This document shows, piece by piece, positions 46,493-57,245 of a stretch of DNA of 64,000 nucleotides. The DNA is taken from the NCBI RefSeq assembly GCF_007474605.1, contig NZ_VHKL01000003.1, positions 99,156 through 163,155 on the forward strand, in the 5' to 3' direction. Each line of letters starts with the position of its first letter. Positions within the stretch are counted from its first letter, which is position 1. Position numbers and translations under genes: made by a program. This DNA is from Rhodoligotrophos appendicifer. Its GTDB lineage: Bacteria > Pseudomonadota > Alphaproteobacteria > Rhizobiales > Im1. The notes beneath the pieces were generated by a model. The model searched no databases. It was given only the letters and a program-made list of their open reading frames with translations, and had not been told where the DNA came from.

Positions 46493-47361
46493 CAGCGCTG
46501 CAGCAGCGCAATCAAGCTCGACGTATCCCACCTCTTGCCGCCCATCTTCTGCACCTGAGCGTAAAGCTGATCCACCAGTGCGGTCGCCGGCAGCGACACG
46601 CCGGTGCGGCGAGCCTCCTCCAAACAGATATTGAGGTCCTTCCGCATCCAGTCCACGGCGAAGCCGAAATCGAACTTCCCGTCCAGCATGGTCTTGTAGC
46701 GGTTCTCCATTTGCCAGGATTGCGCCGCCCCTTTGGAGATCACCTGCACCACCGCCTCCATGTCGAGGCCGGCCGCTTGTCCGAAATTCAAAGCCTCCGA
46801 CAACCCCTGCACCACGCCGGCGATGCAGATTTGGTTTACCATCTTGGTGAGCTGACCTGAGCCCGATGGCCCGATCAGCCGGCGCATCTTGGAAAAATGC
46901 GCGATCAAGGGCTCGGCGCGCGCATAATCGGCTTCGTCCCCGCCCGCCATGACGGTGAGCGCCCCGTTTTCTGCCCCTGCCTGGCCACCCGATACCGGCG
47001 CATCCACAAAGCCGATGCCCTTATCCCGACCGGCACCGTGCAGCTCCCGCGCCACATCGGCCGAGGCCGTGGTGTGGTCGATGAAGATCGTCCCATGATC
47101 CATCCCGGCAAACGCACCCTGCGGCCCGAGTACCACCGATCGCAGATCATCGTCATTGCCGACGCAGGCGAAGACGAACTCCGCCCCTTGTGCTGCTTCG
47201 GCCGGCGTTGAGGCGCGGCGCCCGCCATGCTGGCCCACCCATTGTTCAGCTTTTGCGGCGGTCCGGTTGTAGACTGTCACCGTATGTCCGGCCTTCGCCA
47301 GGTAGCCGGCCATCGGATAGCCCATGACGCCCAGGCCGAGCCATGCCACGTTTGCGCCCAT
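46492..47361 (-). CDS. NAD(P)-dependent beta-hydroxyacid dehydrogenase, paralogue 4
   Basis: 289 residues. VAWLGLGVMGYPMAGYLAKAGH, DAPVSGGQAGAENGALTVMAGG and the lysine in GSGQLTKMVNQICIAGVV identify the 3-hydroxyisobutyrate dehydrogenase superfamily; the KMVNQ form and GLDMEAVVQVISKGAAQSWQMENR are closer to the YihU/GLYR-type branch than to MmsB. GGGAG lies seven bases before the ATG. It stands alone, divergent from the threonine ammonia-lyase gene. Substrate unknown; small semialdehydes are possible. Confidence 0.88.
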   Translation of the reverse strand: MGANVAWLGLGVMGYPMAGYLAKAGHTVTVYNRTAAKAEQWVGQHGGRRASTPAEAAQGAEFVFACVGNDDDLRSVVLGPQGAFAGMDHGTIFIDHTTASADVARELHGAGRDKGIGFVDAPVSGGQAGAENGALTVMAGGDEADYARAEPLIAHFSKMRRLIGPSGSGQLTKMVNQICIAGVVQGLSEALNFGQAAGLDMEAVVQVISKGAAQSWQMENRYKTMLDGKFDFGFAVDWMRKDLNICLEEARRTGVSLPATALVDQLYAQVQKMGGKRWDTSSLIALLQR

Positions 47362-47476
47362 CTGTGGTCTCCCTTGTCGTTCTCAACTGTTTGCTTGCCG
47401 ATTTGAGCGCGGCCTCGACGCCGCTTGGGTGTAGAAGCATGTTTCACCTGATGACCAGTCCGCGAGAAGCCCGACC

Positions 47477-48724
47477 ATGGCCGTAACCCTTGACGATATC
47501 CGCGCCGCAAGTGAATGCCTTGAAGGAGAGATCGTACGCACCCCTCTCTTGTCCGCACCCAAGCTGTCGGACGTTACGGGTGCTGGCGTCTACGTCAAGC
47601 TTGAGAACCTTCAGGTCACCAATTCTTTCAAGGATCGGGGCGCCTTCGTGAAGCTCGTCTCGCTCGACGAACAAGAAAAGTCGCGCGGCGTAATTGCCAT
47701 GTCTGCCGGCAACCATGCCCAAGCCGTCGCTTATCATGCCCGGCGCCTCGGCATCCCCGCGACCATCGTCATGCCGGAGACCACTCCCTTCACCAAGGTC
47801 GAGCGGACCCGTGCCCACGGTGCCGAGATCGTGCTGTCTGGCGAGACCCTGGTCGAGAGCCAGGCGAGGGTCATGGAGATTATGGCCGAGCGCAGCCTCA
47901 CCTTGGTCCACCCCTATGACGATGACCGCATCATCGCCGGACAGGGTACGATTGCTTTGGAGATGCTGGCAGCCGAACCGGATCTCGACATCCTCGTCAT
48001 TCCGATCGGCGGCGGCGGCCTGATCTCTGGCAATGCCATTGCCGCCAAGGCGCTGAAGCCCTCGATCCGCATCGTCGGCGTCGAGACGGAGCTTTACCCC
48101 TCCATGTATCACGCGGTGCGCGGCGAGCCCTCGAAATGCGGCGGCTCGACTTTGGCCGAGGGCATCGCTGTCAAGAACGTGACCGAGCGGACCATCGGCT
48201 ATTGTCGGGAGTTCGTTGATGAAATCCGCCTCGTCGACGAATCACGCCTCGAGCAAGCTGTGAACGCCTTCCTCACGCATCAACGGGTGGTGGTCGAGGG
48301 CGCCGGTGCCGCTGGGCTCGCAGCGGTACTCGACGATCCCGACGCCTTCAAGGGCCGTAAGGTGGGGCTCATCGTCTGTGGCGGCAATATCGACCAGCGC
48401 ATTCTGGCCTCCATCATCTATCGCGAGCTTGGCCGCGAGCAGCGGATCGTCTCGTTGCGTATCGAAATCGACGACCGGCCCGGCATCCTCGGCAGGATCT
48501 CCACCTTGCTGGGCAAGATGGGCGCCAACATCCTCGAAGTGTGGCATCGCCGCATGTTCCTTGAAGTTCCTGCTAAGCGCGCCGATCTTGAGGTCATGAT
48601 TGAAACGCGGGATGCTCAGCATGCGGAGGACATCATTCGCGAGATTGAATCGCAGGGCTTTGTCATCGAGGTGCTGGACGCTCCCGCCGGGCGTGCCGCG
48701 CCGCGTCTGCACGCCAGCCACTGA
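47477..48724 (+). CDS. Threonine ammonia-lyase with C-terminal ACT domain
   Basis: 415 residues. The PLP lysine is in KLENLQVTNSFKDRGA, and the phosphate-binding IPIGGGGLISGNAIAAK is glycine-rich. Residues from about 330 form an ACT domain (VSLRIEIDDRPGILGRISTLLGKMGANILEVWHRR). The medium-length form with one ACT domain occurs in both biosynthetic (IlvA) and catabolic (TdcB) enzymes, so no symbol is given. It makes 2-oxobutyrate from threonine. Confidence 0.92.
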   Translation: MAVTLDDIRAASECLEGEIVRTPLLSAPKLSDVTGAGVYVKLENLQVTNSFKDRGAFVKLVSLDEQEKSRGVIAMSAGNHAQAVAYHARRLGIPATIVMPETTPFTKVERTRAHGAEIVLSGETLVESQARVMEIMAERSLTLVHPYDDDRIIAGQGTIALEMLAAEPDLDILVIPIGGGGLISGNAIAAKALKPSIRIVGVETELYPSMYHAVRGEPSKCGGSTLAEGIAVKNVTERTIGYCREFVDEIRLVDESRLEQAVNAFLTHQRVVVEGAGAAGLAAVLDDPDAFKGRKVGLIVCGGNIDQRILASIIYRELGREQRIVSLRIEIDDRPGILGRISTLLGKMGANILEVWHRRMFLEVPAKRADLEVMIETRDAQHAEDIIREIESQGFVIEVLDAPAGRAAPRLHASH

Positions 48725-48833
48725 CCGGTGTCACGTTCCAGCCCCCGGGATAGAGGCAACATCTCTGGCTGGATGCAATTCTCGTGATATGATGAACCAT
48801 GCGCGTCCCTGGTCGGATGGAGCCTAAGTCGCG

Positions 48834-49583
48834 GTGTATGAAGGTCGTAACTTTCCGCAGTTCTATATTACGGCGTCGTCGCCCTGCCCCTACCTGGTGG
48901 GTCAGATGGAGCGCAAGGTCTTCACGCATTTGATCGGCGAGGACGCCTCGCGCCTCAATGATGCCCTTAGCCAGGGTGGGTTCCGGCGCAGTCAGAACAT
49001 TGCCTATCGCCCGGCCTGCGAGCGCTGTTCGTCCTGCGTCTCCGTCCGCGTAGTCGTCGACGAGTTCAAGCCATCGCGCACCTTTCGCCGGATTTCATCT
49101 CTCAACCGCAGCCTCGATATCCGTCAGGTCGAAAGCCGCGCGACCTCAGAGCAATACTCGCTTTTCCGCCGCTACATCGACGACCGCCACGGCGAAGGCG
49201 GCATGGCGGAGATGACGGTTCTCGACTATGCCGCCATGGTCGAGGACAGTTTCGTAAACACCCACATAACGGAATATAGGCTCCGGCCGCGGATTCCGCT
49301 GGCTCCTCCGGATCCTCAGAAGGGCGAGCTCGTCGCCGCCGCCCTGACCGACCGCCTCGCTGACGGCCTGTCCATGATTTATTCCTTCTATGACAGCGAC
49401 CATCGCTGGCGTAGCCTCGGCACCTTCATGATCCTCGATCACATCGAACGCGCGCGGAAGCTCGGTCTGCCATATGTTTATCTCGGCTATTGGGTCCCTG
49501 GCTCCGACAAGATGGCCTACAAGGCCCGCTTCCTGCCCCAGGAGCGTCTCACCCCGGATGGCTGGCGCCTGGCAGCCTCCTGA
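48834..49583 (+). CDS. bpt: Aspartate/glutamate leucyltransferase (N-end rule)
   Basis: 249 residues from GTG 48834. [26 protein letters not shown] at the N-terminus and [21 protein letters not shown] are the ATE1/Bpt N-terminal domain with its cysteine pairs; [53 protein letters not shown] is the C-terminal transferase domain. It moves leucine from tRNA to N-terminal Asp or Glu, marking proteins for ClpAP. The length matches the bacterial Bpt group rather than eukaryotic ATE1. Confidence 0.92.
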   Translation: MYEGRNFPQFYITASSPCPYLVGQMERKVFTHLIGEDASRLNDALSQGGFRRSQNIAYRPACERCSSCVSVRVVVDEFKPSRTFRRISSLNRSLDIRQVESRATSEQYSLFRRYIDDRHGEGGMAEMTVLDYAAMVEDSFVNTHITEYRLRPRIPLAPPDPQKGELVAAALTDRLADGLSMIYSFYDSDHRWRSLGTFMILDHIERARKLGLPYVYLGYWVPGSDKMAYKARFLPQERLTPDGWRLAAS

Positions 49584-49799
49584 CCATCCGTTCCTGGGTC
49601 TGAGATGCCCTCACCAGAAGGGCACCGACTGATCCCTGAGGAGTCCGAGGGGTTGTATTGAAGAGCTTCGCTCTATGATTTGACCCTTGGCCGTGAAAGC
49701 GCTCCTTTTCCAGACTTCGGTCAGTGCTTGCCATCCCGAGCCGCGCTGATTACACACGCCTAAGCGGTACTTTCGCTCCGCTCTTCTCATGCGGATACC

Positions 49800-50684
49800 A
49801 TGGCATCCCTCGCCATCCCAATGTTGGATCATCGTCGCGGACTGCTGATCGGAGCGATCGGCGGCCTGATCATGACCTTCGATGCTCCGCTGCTGCGGCT
49901 GGCCCAGGTCGAGACCTTCACAGCGGTTTTCTGGCGCGGCCTCTTCGTTTTTATTGGTACTTTGCTGCTCTGGGCTTGGCTGCGTTACATTCAGCGTCGG
50001 CCCACGCCGTTGATCAACGGCCGCGACGGCATCGTCATCGCGCTTCTGCACTGCATCGCCAATGTTCTCTTCGTCTCTGCCATGTTCAACACGGCGGTGG
50101 CGAATGTGGTCTTTATTCTCGCCCTGAACCCACTGTTTGCGGCCCTGTTTTCCCTGGTGTGGCTGGGGGAGAGAATCACCTTGGCTACTTGGCTTGCCAT
50201 GATCGCCGCGCTCATCGGCGTATCCATCATCGTTATGGGAGGCATCGAGTCAGGGAGCGTGAAGGGTGATGTTCTGGCCCTGGGCAGCGTCATGATGATC
50301 GGCTTCGGCCTGACATATGTCCGCCGCAGTGGCAAGGATCTGAGCCTGGCTCCCGGACCCGGCTCCCTCTTGGCAGCCTTGATCGCTTTGCCATTCGCGG
50401 CCACTCTCGCAATCCCTATGGAGAAGATAACCTTCCTGGCTCTGGACGGTTTGCTGGTGATGCCGCTGGCCTCCGCCTTGCTCATCGCCGGCGCCCGCTA
50501 TCTATCGGCGCCCGAGGTCGCCATGTTCTTCCTGCTCGAGACCGTGCTTGCGCCGGTCTGGATCTGGCTGATGATCGGCGAAGTGCCGACCCTCAATACC
50601 ATGATCGGCGGCGCCGTCATCCTAGTGAGCCTGATAGCTCACGCAGCCTATCGTCTGAGCCGGCCGCCGCCTCTGCCGCGCTGA
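49800..50684 (+). CDS. DMT-superfamily (EamA) transporter
   Basis: 294 residues in ten membrane segments made of two EamA repeats (GAIGGLIMTFDAPLLRLAQVETFTAVFWRGL, then LGSVMMIGFGLTYVRRSGKD and ARYLSAPEVAMFFLLETVLAPVWIWLMIGEVP). It is probably an exporter of small metabolites. The ATG has no clear ribosome binding site; ATG 49821 is an alternative. It converges on parC with three bases between the stops. The 216 bp before it show no gene. Confidence 0.85.
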   Translation: MASLAIPMLDHRRGLLIGAIGGLIMTFDAPLLRLAQVETFTAVFWRGLFVFIGTLLLWAWLRYIQRRPTPLINGRDGIVIALLHCIANVLFVSAMFNTAVANVVFILALNPLFAALFSLVWLGERITLATWLAMIAALIGVSIIVMGGIESGSVKGDVLALGSVMMIGFGLTYVRRSGKDLSLAPGPGSLLAALIALPFAATLAIPMEKITFLALDGLLVMPLASALLIAGARYLSAPEVAMFFLLETVLAPVWIWLMIGEVPTLNTMIGGAVILVSLIAHAAYRLSRPPPLPR

Positions 50685-50687
50685 CGT

Positions 50688-52928
50688 TCAGCCGAAACGG
50701 TTGTTTCTTGGAAAGCCCTTGGGCGGCATCCGTCCGGCTTGCGCCCGGGCACCGATCCATTCCTGCATTTCGCTCACCGTCCAGATCCGACCAGACGTGT
50801 CCTTCCAGGTCAGTCCGGCCGCCAACGCGAAGACTTTCACATCCGCCAGCCCACCGTCGCGATAGCTTTGCAGCTTTACCCCGCGGCCGCGGCCCATCTC
50901 AGGCATTTCCGTCAACGGAAAGACGAGCAGCTTTCGGTTTTCGCCGATGACGGCCACATGATCGGCGCCTTCGCTGACGAAGCTGCACGCCTGTGCCTCC
51001 ACCGGGGCGGAGACATTGAGCACCTGCTTGCCCTTGCGGGTGTTGGCGAGGACGTCGTCCTCCGGCACCAGAAAGCCGCGCCCGTCGGAGGCAGCCACCA
51101 GCAGCTTGCGGCCCGCGCGATGCACGAACAGCGCGACCACGTCGTCCACCGTGTCCATGTCGCAGATGAGCCGCAAGGGTTCGCCATGGCCGCGCCCGCC
51201 GGGCAGCTTGTCGGCGCCCAGCGTGAAGAACTTGCCCGACAGCGAGAAGGCCAGAAGCTTGTCCGTGGTCTCTGCGTGGAACATGAACTTGGCTTTGTCG
51301 CCTTCCTTGAAGGTGAGCGCCGAGGCATCTCCCAGATGGCCCTTCAGCGCCCGGATCCAGCCCTTCTCCGAGAGGACTACGGTGATCGGCTCCCGCTCGA
51401 TCATGGCCTGGTCGAGATCCACATCCACGGTCGGCGCATTGGCGAACTGGGTCCGTCGGCGCCCAAGCGCCGTCTTGTTGCTGAACTTCGTACGGACTTC
51501 GCGGATCTCGTCCGAGATCTTGCTCCACTGCTTTTCATCAGAGGCGAGCAGCGCATCGAGCCCCGCCTGTTCATCCGAGAGCTCGGCATATTCGCGCCGG
51601 ATCTCCATCTCCTCGAGCTTGCGCAGCGAGCGCAGCCGCATGTTGAGGATCGCCTCCGCTTGGTTGTCGGTCAGGCTGAAGGTGCGCATGAGCTCGGCCT
51701 TCGGCTCGTCCTCCTCGCGGATGATGCGGATCACCTCATCCAGGTTGAGATAGGCCACGAGATAGCCCGCCAGCATCTCGAGTCGCTTGGCGATTTGTTC
51801 CAACCGGTAGTTCGAGCGCCGGACCAGAACCTCTTTGCGATGGGCCAGCCAGTGCCTCAGCACGTCCGGCAGCGAGAGGACCTTCGGCACCCGACCGGCG
51901 GTCAGCACGTTCATGTTGAGCGAGATCCGCGCTTCGAGTTCCGTCAGCCGGAACATCTGCTCCATGAGCACGGTCGCATCCACCGATCGTGCCCTCGGCT
52001 CCAGCACCAGACGCACGTCTTCCGCCGATTCGTCGCGCACATCTACCAGCAACGGCAATTTGCGGGCATTGATGAGTTCTGCGATCTTCTCGACCAGCCT
52101 GCCCTTTTGCACCTGATAAGGCATCTCGGTGATGACGATCTGCCAGGTGCCGTGCTTGAGCTCCTCGATCTCCCATTTCGCCCGCACGCGGAAGCTACCG
52201 CGTCCGGTGACATAGGCCTGTTTGATCAGGGCCGGATCATCGACGATGATGCCGCCGGTTGGAAAGTCTGGTCCGGGCACCATCTCCACGATCTTCTCGA
52301 TCGGCGCGGTTGGATGCTTGATTAGGTAAAGCGCCGCGTCACACAGCTCATGAGCGTTATGCGGCGGGATCGATGTCGCCATGCCCACGGCGATTCCGGA
52401 AGATCCATTGGCGAGCAGATTAGGGAATGCCCCCGGCAGTACGATCGGTTCGCTGTCTTCCCCGTCATAGGTGTCGCGGAAGTCGACGGTATCCTCATCC
52501 AGCCCGTCGAGCAGCGCCTGAGCGACCTCGGTGAGCCGGGCTTCGGTATAGCGCATGGCCGCCGGATTATCGCCGTCGATATTGCCGAAGTTTCCCTGCC
52601 CATCCACAAGCGGATACCGCACCGCGAAATCCTGGGCGAGGCGCACGAGCGCATCATAGACCGACTGGTCGCCATGGGGATGATAGCGGCCGATGACATC
52701 GCCGACGACGCGGGCGCATTTCTTGAACCCCTGCCCCGGGTCGAGTTTGAGCTGGCGCATCGCGAAGAGCAGCCGCCGATGCACAGGCTTAAGCCCGTCA
52801 CGCACATCCGGCAGCGCCCGGTGCATGATGGTCGACAGCGCATAAGCGAGATAGCGCTCCTCCAGGGCGTCGCGAAGCTGGATCGGCTCCACCCCCTCGG
52901 GCGCCGCAGGCGGACTGAGTTCACTCAT
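50688..52928 (-). CDS. parC: DNA topoisomerase IV subunit A
   Basis: 746 residues, shorter than GyrA, in agreement with ParC. The DNA-cleaving tyrosine is Tyr127 in AMRYTEARL, and [11 protein letters not shown] with [20 protein letters not shown] form the winged-helix active site. The C-terminal part is a beta-pinwheel ([34 protein letters not shown]). It decatenates chromosomes with ParE. The position of E. coli ParC Ser80 is Gln88 here. Confidence 0.94.
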   Translation of the reverse strand: MSELSPPAAPEGVEPIQLRDALEERYLAYALSTIMHRALPDVRDGLKPVHRRLLFAMRQLKLDPGQGFKKCARVVGDVIGRYHPHGDQSVYDALVRLAQDFAVRYPLVDGQGNFGNIDGDNPAAMRYTEARLTEVAQALLDGLDEDTVDFRDTYDGEDSEPIVLPGAFPNLLANGSSGIAVGMATSIPPHNAHELCDAALYLIKHPTAPIEKIVEMVPGPDFPTGGIIVDDPALIKQAYVTGRGSFRVRAKWEIEELKHGTWQIVITEMPYQVQKGRLVEKIAELINARKLPLLVDVRDESAEDVRLVLEPRARSVDATVLMEQMFRLTELEARISLNMNVLTAGRVPKVLSLPDVLRHWLAHRKEVLVRRSNYRLEQIAKRLEMLAGYLVAYLNLDEVIRIIREEDEPKAELMRTFSLTDNQAEAILNMRLRSLRKLEEMEIRREYAELSDEQAGLDALLASDEKQWSKISDEIREVRTKFSNKTALGRRRTQFANAPTVDVDLDQAMIEREPITVVLSEKGWIRALKGHLGDASALTFKEGDKAKFMFHAETTDKLLAFSLSGKFFTLGADKLPGGRGHGEPLRLICDMDTVDDVVALFVHRAGRKLLVAASDGRGFLVPEDDVLANTRKGKQVLNVSAPVEAQACSFVSEGADHVAVIGENRKLLVFPLTEMPEMGRGRGVKLQSYRDGGLADVKVFALAAGLTWKDTSGRIWTVSEMQEWIGARAQAGRMPPKGFPRNNRFG

Positions 52929-53103
52929 AGATCACCGGTCGATTGAAGCATTTCCCTTAATAGCAAAATCGATCGTCCGTTGCACCCTGTCAGAGGATGA
53001 GCTGACGGCAACTGCCGGGCGGCTGCCCCGTCGCGCTGGATCTATTCGGCTGGAGCCCCAACTTGACAGGAATGAGCACCGTTTACGTGTTCGGACTACA
53101 CCC

Positions 53104-54795
53104 TTACATTCGATGCACGACCACTTGGCAGATGGGTTTCTTCCCCCAGCTCGCATTGACCGCCCGGCGCACGCTCTGGCTTACAATTTGCTCGATGGAG
53201 CTGTTGGCTTGTTTGCCGCGGCCGCGCGGCCGAGCATCGAGACCATCATCGATGGCATCCAGCACGATGTCCTCCATGGCCTCGCCATCCTGATCCACCA
53301 CCGGCACCCCTTCCATGGCGATCTTGGCCTCCCCGACGAGCTTGCCCTTCTCGTTGAGCAGCAGTGAGATCATGATGACCCCGGCGAAGGACAGCTTGCG
53401 TCGTGCCTTGAGAGAATTGGCATCCGCCGGCACCAGGATCGTGCCATCGAGATGGATGCGACCGCTCTGCACCCGCCCCAGCAGCCGCGGCTCCGGCGCA
53501 AGCCGCATCATCTGCCCGTTCTCGACCACCTCGGCCTGCGGGACTCCGCGTGAGAGGGCAAACAGCTTGTGCTCTAACAGATGCCGCATCTCGCCATGCA
53601 TGGGGATAACCATCTTGGGTTTCAGCCAGGAATACATGATGTCGAGCTCGCCGCGCCTGGGATGGCCGGTCACATGCACCAGCGCTTCCTCGCCGGTGAT
53701 GACTTGAACGCCGCGCGCCGCCAGATTGTTCTCGATGGAGATCACCGCCTTCTCGTTGCCTGGGATCGTTTTGGAGGAGAAGATCACGAGATCTCCGGCC
53801 TCCAGCGAGATCGTCGGATGAATGTCTTCCGCGATCCGCGCCATGGCTGCACGCGGCTCCCCTTGGCTGCCGGTACACAGGCAGACGACCCTTTCCGGCG
53901 GCAGGTAACCGAAACTCTCGTCATTGACCACCTTCGGCAGGTCCTTGAGATAGCCCGCCTCCCGCGCCGCCGTGATTGTCGTATGCATGGCCCGTCCCGC
54001 CACGACGAGTTGTCGTCCCGCAGCCTCTGCAGCCTTTGCCACCGTCTCCAGCCGTCCCACATGCGACGCGAATGTCGTCACGGCGACTCGCCGCTCCGCC
54101 GCCATGATCAGGCGCGTCAGGCTCTCCGACACCTCCTGCTCGGTCGGCGAAATCCCTTCGCGAAGCGCATTGGTGCTGTCGCAGATGAGGACGTCGCAGC
54201 CTTCCTCGCCGATCTCCCTGAACCTGGCTTCGTCGATACGCGCACCAAACATGGGCGCGTCATCGATCTTCCAGTCGCCGGAATGGACGATGAGGCCCAG
54301 AGGTGTGCGGATCACAACGGCATTGGGTTCTGGAATCGAATGATTGACCGTCACCAGCTCCACATCGAAGGGGCCGACCGTAAACCGTCCGCTCAACGGC
54401 ACGACTTTCAGGTCCACATGTTCGAGGATGCGGCGCTCATGCAGCTTGGCTCGCAGCAGGGAGGCGGTGAAGGGTGTGGTATAGACCGGCACTTTCAGGT
54501 CTGGCCACAGATAGCCGACGGCGCCGAAATGATCTTCATGACCATGGGTCAGCACGATGCCTTTGAGCCGGTTCCCCAGCCCTGCCGCAAACGAGATGTC
54601 CGGCAGCACGACATCGATCCCTGGCTCGTGATCCTCTCCGAATTTGACCCCCAGATCGACCATGATCCAGTCGCGGTCATCTTCGGGCCCGTAACCGTAA
54701 AGATACACGTTCATGCCGATTTCGCCTGCTCCGCCCAGCGGCAGAAAGACAAAATCGCTGTCTCCGTGCGATCGGCTTCCCCGACCTTTTTTCAT
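53104..54795 (-). CDS. rnj: Ribonuclease J
   Basis: About 563 residues from ATG 54795 (AAGGG eight bases before); the longer frame runs back into birA. The metallo-beta-lactamase motif HGHEDH is at residues 84-89, with VNHSIPEPNAV, HSGDWKID and a beta-CASP domain including VAGRAMHTTI and GSQGEP; HVTGHPRRGEL gives the last zinc ligand. It works as a 5'-3' exonuclease and endonuclease in RNA maturation. The order nuoN-birA-rnj is conserved in the order. Confidence 0.93.
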   Translation of the reverse strand: MKKGRGSRSHGDSDFVFLPLGGAGEIGMNVYLYGYGPEDDRDWIMVDLGVKFGEDHEPGIDVVLPDISFAAGLGNRLKGIVLTHGHEDHFGAVGYLWPDLKVPVYTTPFTASLLRAKLHERRILEHVDLKVVPLSGRFTVGPFDVELVTVNHSIPEPNAVVIRTPLGLIVHSGDWKIDDAPMFGARIDEARFREIGEEGCDVLICDSTNALREGISPTEQEVSESLTRLIMAAERRVAVTTFASHVGRLETVAKAAEAAGRQLVVAGRAMHTTITAAREAGYLKDLPKVVNDESFGYLPPERVVCLCTGSQGEPRAAMARIAEDIHPTISLEAGDLVIFSSKTIPGNEKAVISIENNLAARGVQVITGEEALVHVTGHPRRGELDIMYSWLKPKMVIPMHGEMRHLLEHKLFALSRGVPQAEVVENGQMMRLAPEPRLLGRVQSGRIHLDGTILVPADANSLKARRKLSFAGVIMISLLLNEKGKLVGEAKIAMEGVPVVDQDGEAMEDIVLDAIDDGLDARPRGRGKQANSSIEQIVSQSVRRAVNASWGKKPICQVVVHRM

Positions 54796-54829
54796 CCATT
54801 CGTCCCTTGTCGATCCCCGAGCGCCATCA

Positions 54830-55591
54830 CTAGCTGAAGAAGACGTCTCCCGCCAGAACCCTCCGCGTCGCCCCGCCTCGCATCTGCAGCAATAACGCCC
54901 CCTCATCGTCGAGATCAGCGAAGATCCCTTCGATCTGCTCGCCCTGCATCCTCACCAGAAGAGGGCCTCCCAAACCTTGCGCCCGTGACAGCCAGGCCCG
55001 CCTTATGCCGGCAAAACCCTCGGGCCCCGACCAGACCATGTGCCATCGGTCGAACGCCTGGGCGAGATGCTCCAGGAAAGCGAGCGGCCCATCTTCGGCA
55101 CCATGTTCAGCCAAGCAGGTTGTCTTGTATGGCAGGTCCCCAGGAGGCTTGCGCGTCAGATTGACCCCGATACCGATGACCAAGCCGGCCTCAGCAAAAT
55201 GGGGCCGGGGCGCCGCCTCTAGCAAGATTCCCGAAGTCTTGGCGCCATCAATCAGCAAATCATTGGGCCATTTGAGCCGCATCAGGCTCCGACGGGTCTC
55301 GGAGACGCAGGCCGAGGCGGCATCGAACAGAGCAAGGGCAGCCACGAAGCTCAAATTGGCGCTGCGGGCTGGCGCGCTTCGGTCGGTCAGCAGCAGGCTT
55401 CCGTAAAAATTGCCGCTTTCCGACGTCCAAGGCCGTCCCTGACGACCGCGTCCGGCACTTTGCCGTTGTGCCACGATCCATAACGGGCCGACTTCGCCCG
55501 AAGCTGCCTGGCGAATGGCCTCGGCATTGGTCGAATCGACTTCATCGAACTGCGCGAGCCGGTGTCCGAAAGGGAGGGAAATTCGCTGCAT
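54830..55591 (-). CDS. birA: Biotin--[acetyl-CoA carboxylase] ligase, without DNA-binding domain
   Basis: 253 residues. The biotinyl-AMP site GRGRQGRPW is at residues 47-55, and KWPNDLLIDGAKTSGILLE starts at 107. There is no N-terminal helix-turn-helix, so this is a group I ligase without the repressor function. It biotinylates the carboxylase carrier protein. About 200 bp without a gene separates it from nuoN. Confidence 0.94.
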   Translation of the reverse strand: MQRISLPFGHRLAQFDEVDSTNAEAIRQAASGEVGPLWIVAQRQSAGRGRQGRPWTSESGNFYGSLLLTDRSAPARSANLSFVAALALFDAASACVSETRRSLMRLKWPNDLLIDGAKTSGILLEAAPRPHFAEAGLVIGIGVNLTRKPPGDLPYKTTCLAEHGAEDGPLAFLEHLAQAFDRWHMVWSGPEGFAGIRRAWLSRAQGLGGPLLVRMQGEQIEGIFADLDDEGALLLQMRGGATRRVLAGDVFFS

Positions 55592-55790
55592 CTCGATAGC
55601 GCCTCATAGTTCAACGTCACTTTGGGCGCACTGCAGCATGCGTCCGTACCGATCCAACCCAACCCAGGATCTCCAGCCACAAGGATCCAGCGCTCCGTCG
55701 ATGTGTTCGAGGGCCCTGGCGCGAGCAAAGGCGCAGTTCTCGTCGCCGCCACTTCTCGCGGGCCCCTATATGCGGACGAAGAACCCGATC

Positions 55791-57236
55791 TTAGAACAAC
55801 GAGGCGGCGGCAGCTTGGGCGGCCGTGAGCACCGGTCGTGCGAAGACCACAAAGGCCAGGATCACGAAGGCCGACACGCCCAACACGACCCGGATCTCCG
55901 TAGGCGCCGGAACGAAGCGATCGGCTGGTTCGTCGAAATACATGATCTTGACGATGCGCAGATAGTAGTAGGCGCCCACTACCGACGTAACGACGCCGAT
56001 GATGGCCAGCGTCACGAGACCCGCCTTGATCGCCGCCGAGAAGACGAAGAACTTCGCAAAGAACCCCGCCAGCGGCGGAATGCCTGCCATGGAAAACATC
56101 ATCACCGCCATGACGAAGGCGAGCGGCTTGTTGTTGCGGGACAATCCCGCGAGATCGGCGATGGTCTCGACCGCCCCTTCCCCGCGCCGCATGGCCATGA
56201 TCACGGCGAAGGAGCCGAGCGTCATGAACATGTAGATGGTCATGTAGATGATGAGGCCGCGGACGCCCTCGGGGCTGCCGGCGGCAAGCCCGATCATTGC
56301 GTAGCCCATGTTCGCGATGGAGGAATAGGCCATCAGCCGTTTGATGTTTGTCTGCCCGATCGCGGCGAAGGAACCTAGGGCCATGGAGGCGATCGAGAGA
56401 AACACGACGATCTGCTGCCAATCGGCGGCGATCGTGGGAAACGGTACGATCATCGCGCGCACGAAGACGGCGGCCGCCGCCACCTTGGGCGCAGAGGCGA
56501 AGAAGGCGGTGACCGGGGTCGGCGCACCCTCATAGACATCCGGGGTCCACATGTGGAACGGCACCAGCGACGTCTTGAAGGCAAAGCCGGTGATCAGGAA
56601 CGACAGGCCGATGAGCAGCCCGATCCCCGCCTCGCCCGACCCAAGTGCCAACCGAATACCGTCGAAGGAGACGGTGCCGGTGAAACCATAGATCAGCGAG
56701 CTTCCATAGAGCAGCATGCCCGACGACAAGGCGCCCAGGACAAAATATTTGAGCCCTGCTTCCGAGGAGCGCGCTGAGTCCCGGTTGATGGCGGCCACCA
56801 CATAAAGCGACAGGCTCATCATCTCGAGCCCGAGATAGACGGCAATCAGATCGTTCGCCGAGATCAGCACGAGCATGCCCAGCGTCGCCAGACAGATCAG
56901 CACCGGGAACTCGAAGCGCATCATGTGCTCGGACTTCAGGAACTGAACCGACAGCAGGATCACGGCGGCCGAGGCGAAGACCGCGAGGATCTTCATGAAC
57001 CGGCCGAAACTGTCGATCATGAGGCTGCCGCCGAATGCGACGTGCCGGCCCCCGTCATGGTCGAGCAGGATGAGCAAGGCGACGATCGCCAGCAGCACGA
57101 TGGCCAGCGACGAGATCAGCTCGACCGGATCGCCCTTGCGGAACACGCCGATCATGAGCAGCGCCATGGCACCCACCGCCAGCACGATCTCCGGCAGGAT
57201 GGCGAGTATGTCCGCGGTTGCGATTGCGTGCACCAT
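55791..57236 (-). CDS. nuoN: NADH-quinone oxidoreductase subunit N
   Basis: 481 residues, 13-14 membrane segments. [59 protein letters not shown] holds the conserved glutamate and lysine of antiporter-like subunits, and [28 protein letters not shown] the second. It is one of three proton channels of complex I. Nine bases separate it from nuoM. Confidence 0.96.
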   Translation of the reverse strand: MVHAIATADILAILPEIVLAVGAMALLMIGVFRKGDPVELISSLAIVLLAIVALLILLDHDGGRHVAFGGSLMIDSFGRFMKILAVFASAAVILLSVQFLKSEHMMRFEFPVLICLATLGMLVLISANDLIAVYLGLEMMSLSLYVVAAINRDSARSSEAGLKYFVLGALSSGMLLYGSSLIYGFTGTVSFDGIRLALGSGEAGIGLLIGLSFLITGFAFKTSLVPFHMWTPDVYEGAPTPVTAFFASAPKVAAAAVFVRAMIVPFPTIAADWQQIVVFLSIASMALGSFAAIGQTNIKRLMAYSSIANMGYAMIGLAAGSPEGVRGLIIYMTIYMFMTLGSFAVIMAMRRGEGAVETIADLAGLSRNNKPLAFVMAVMMFSMAGIPPLAGFFAKFFVFSAAIKAGLVTLAIIGVVTSVVGAYYYLRIVKIMYFDEPADRFVPAPTEIRVVLGVSAFVILAFVVFARPVLTAAQAAAASLF

Positions 57237-57245
57237 GAGGCTCCG

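Noticed and set aside
50739-52325. 528-codon open frame antisense to parC
   Set aside because: Composition rich in His, Arg and Gln without any domain; parC is certain on the other strand.
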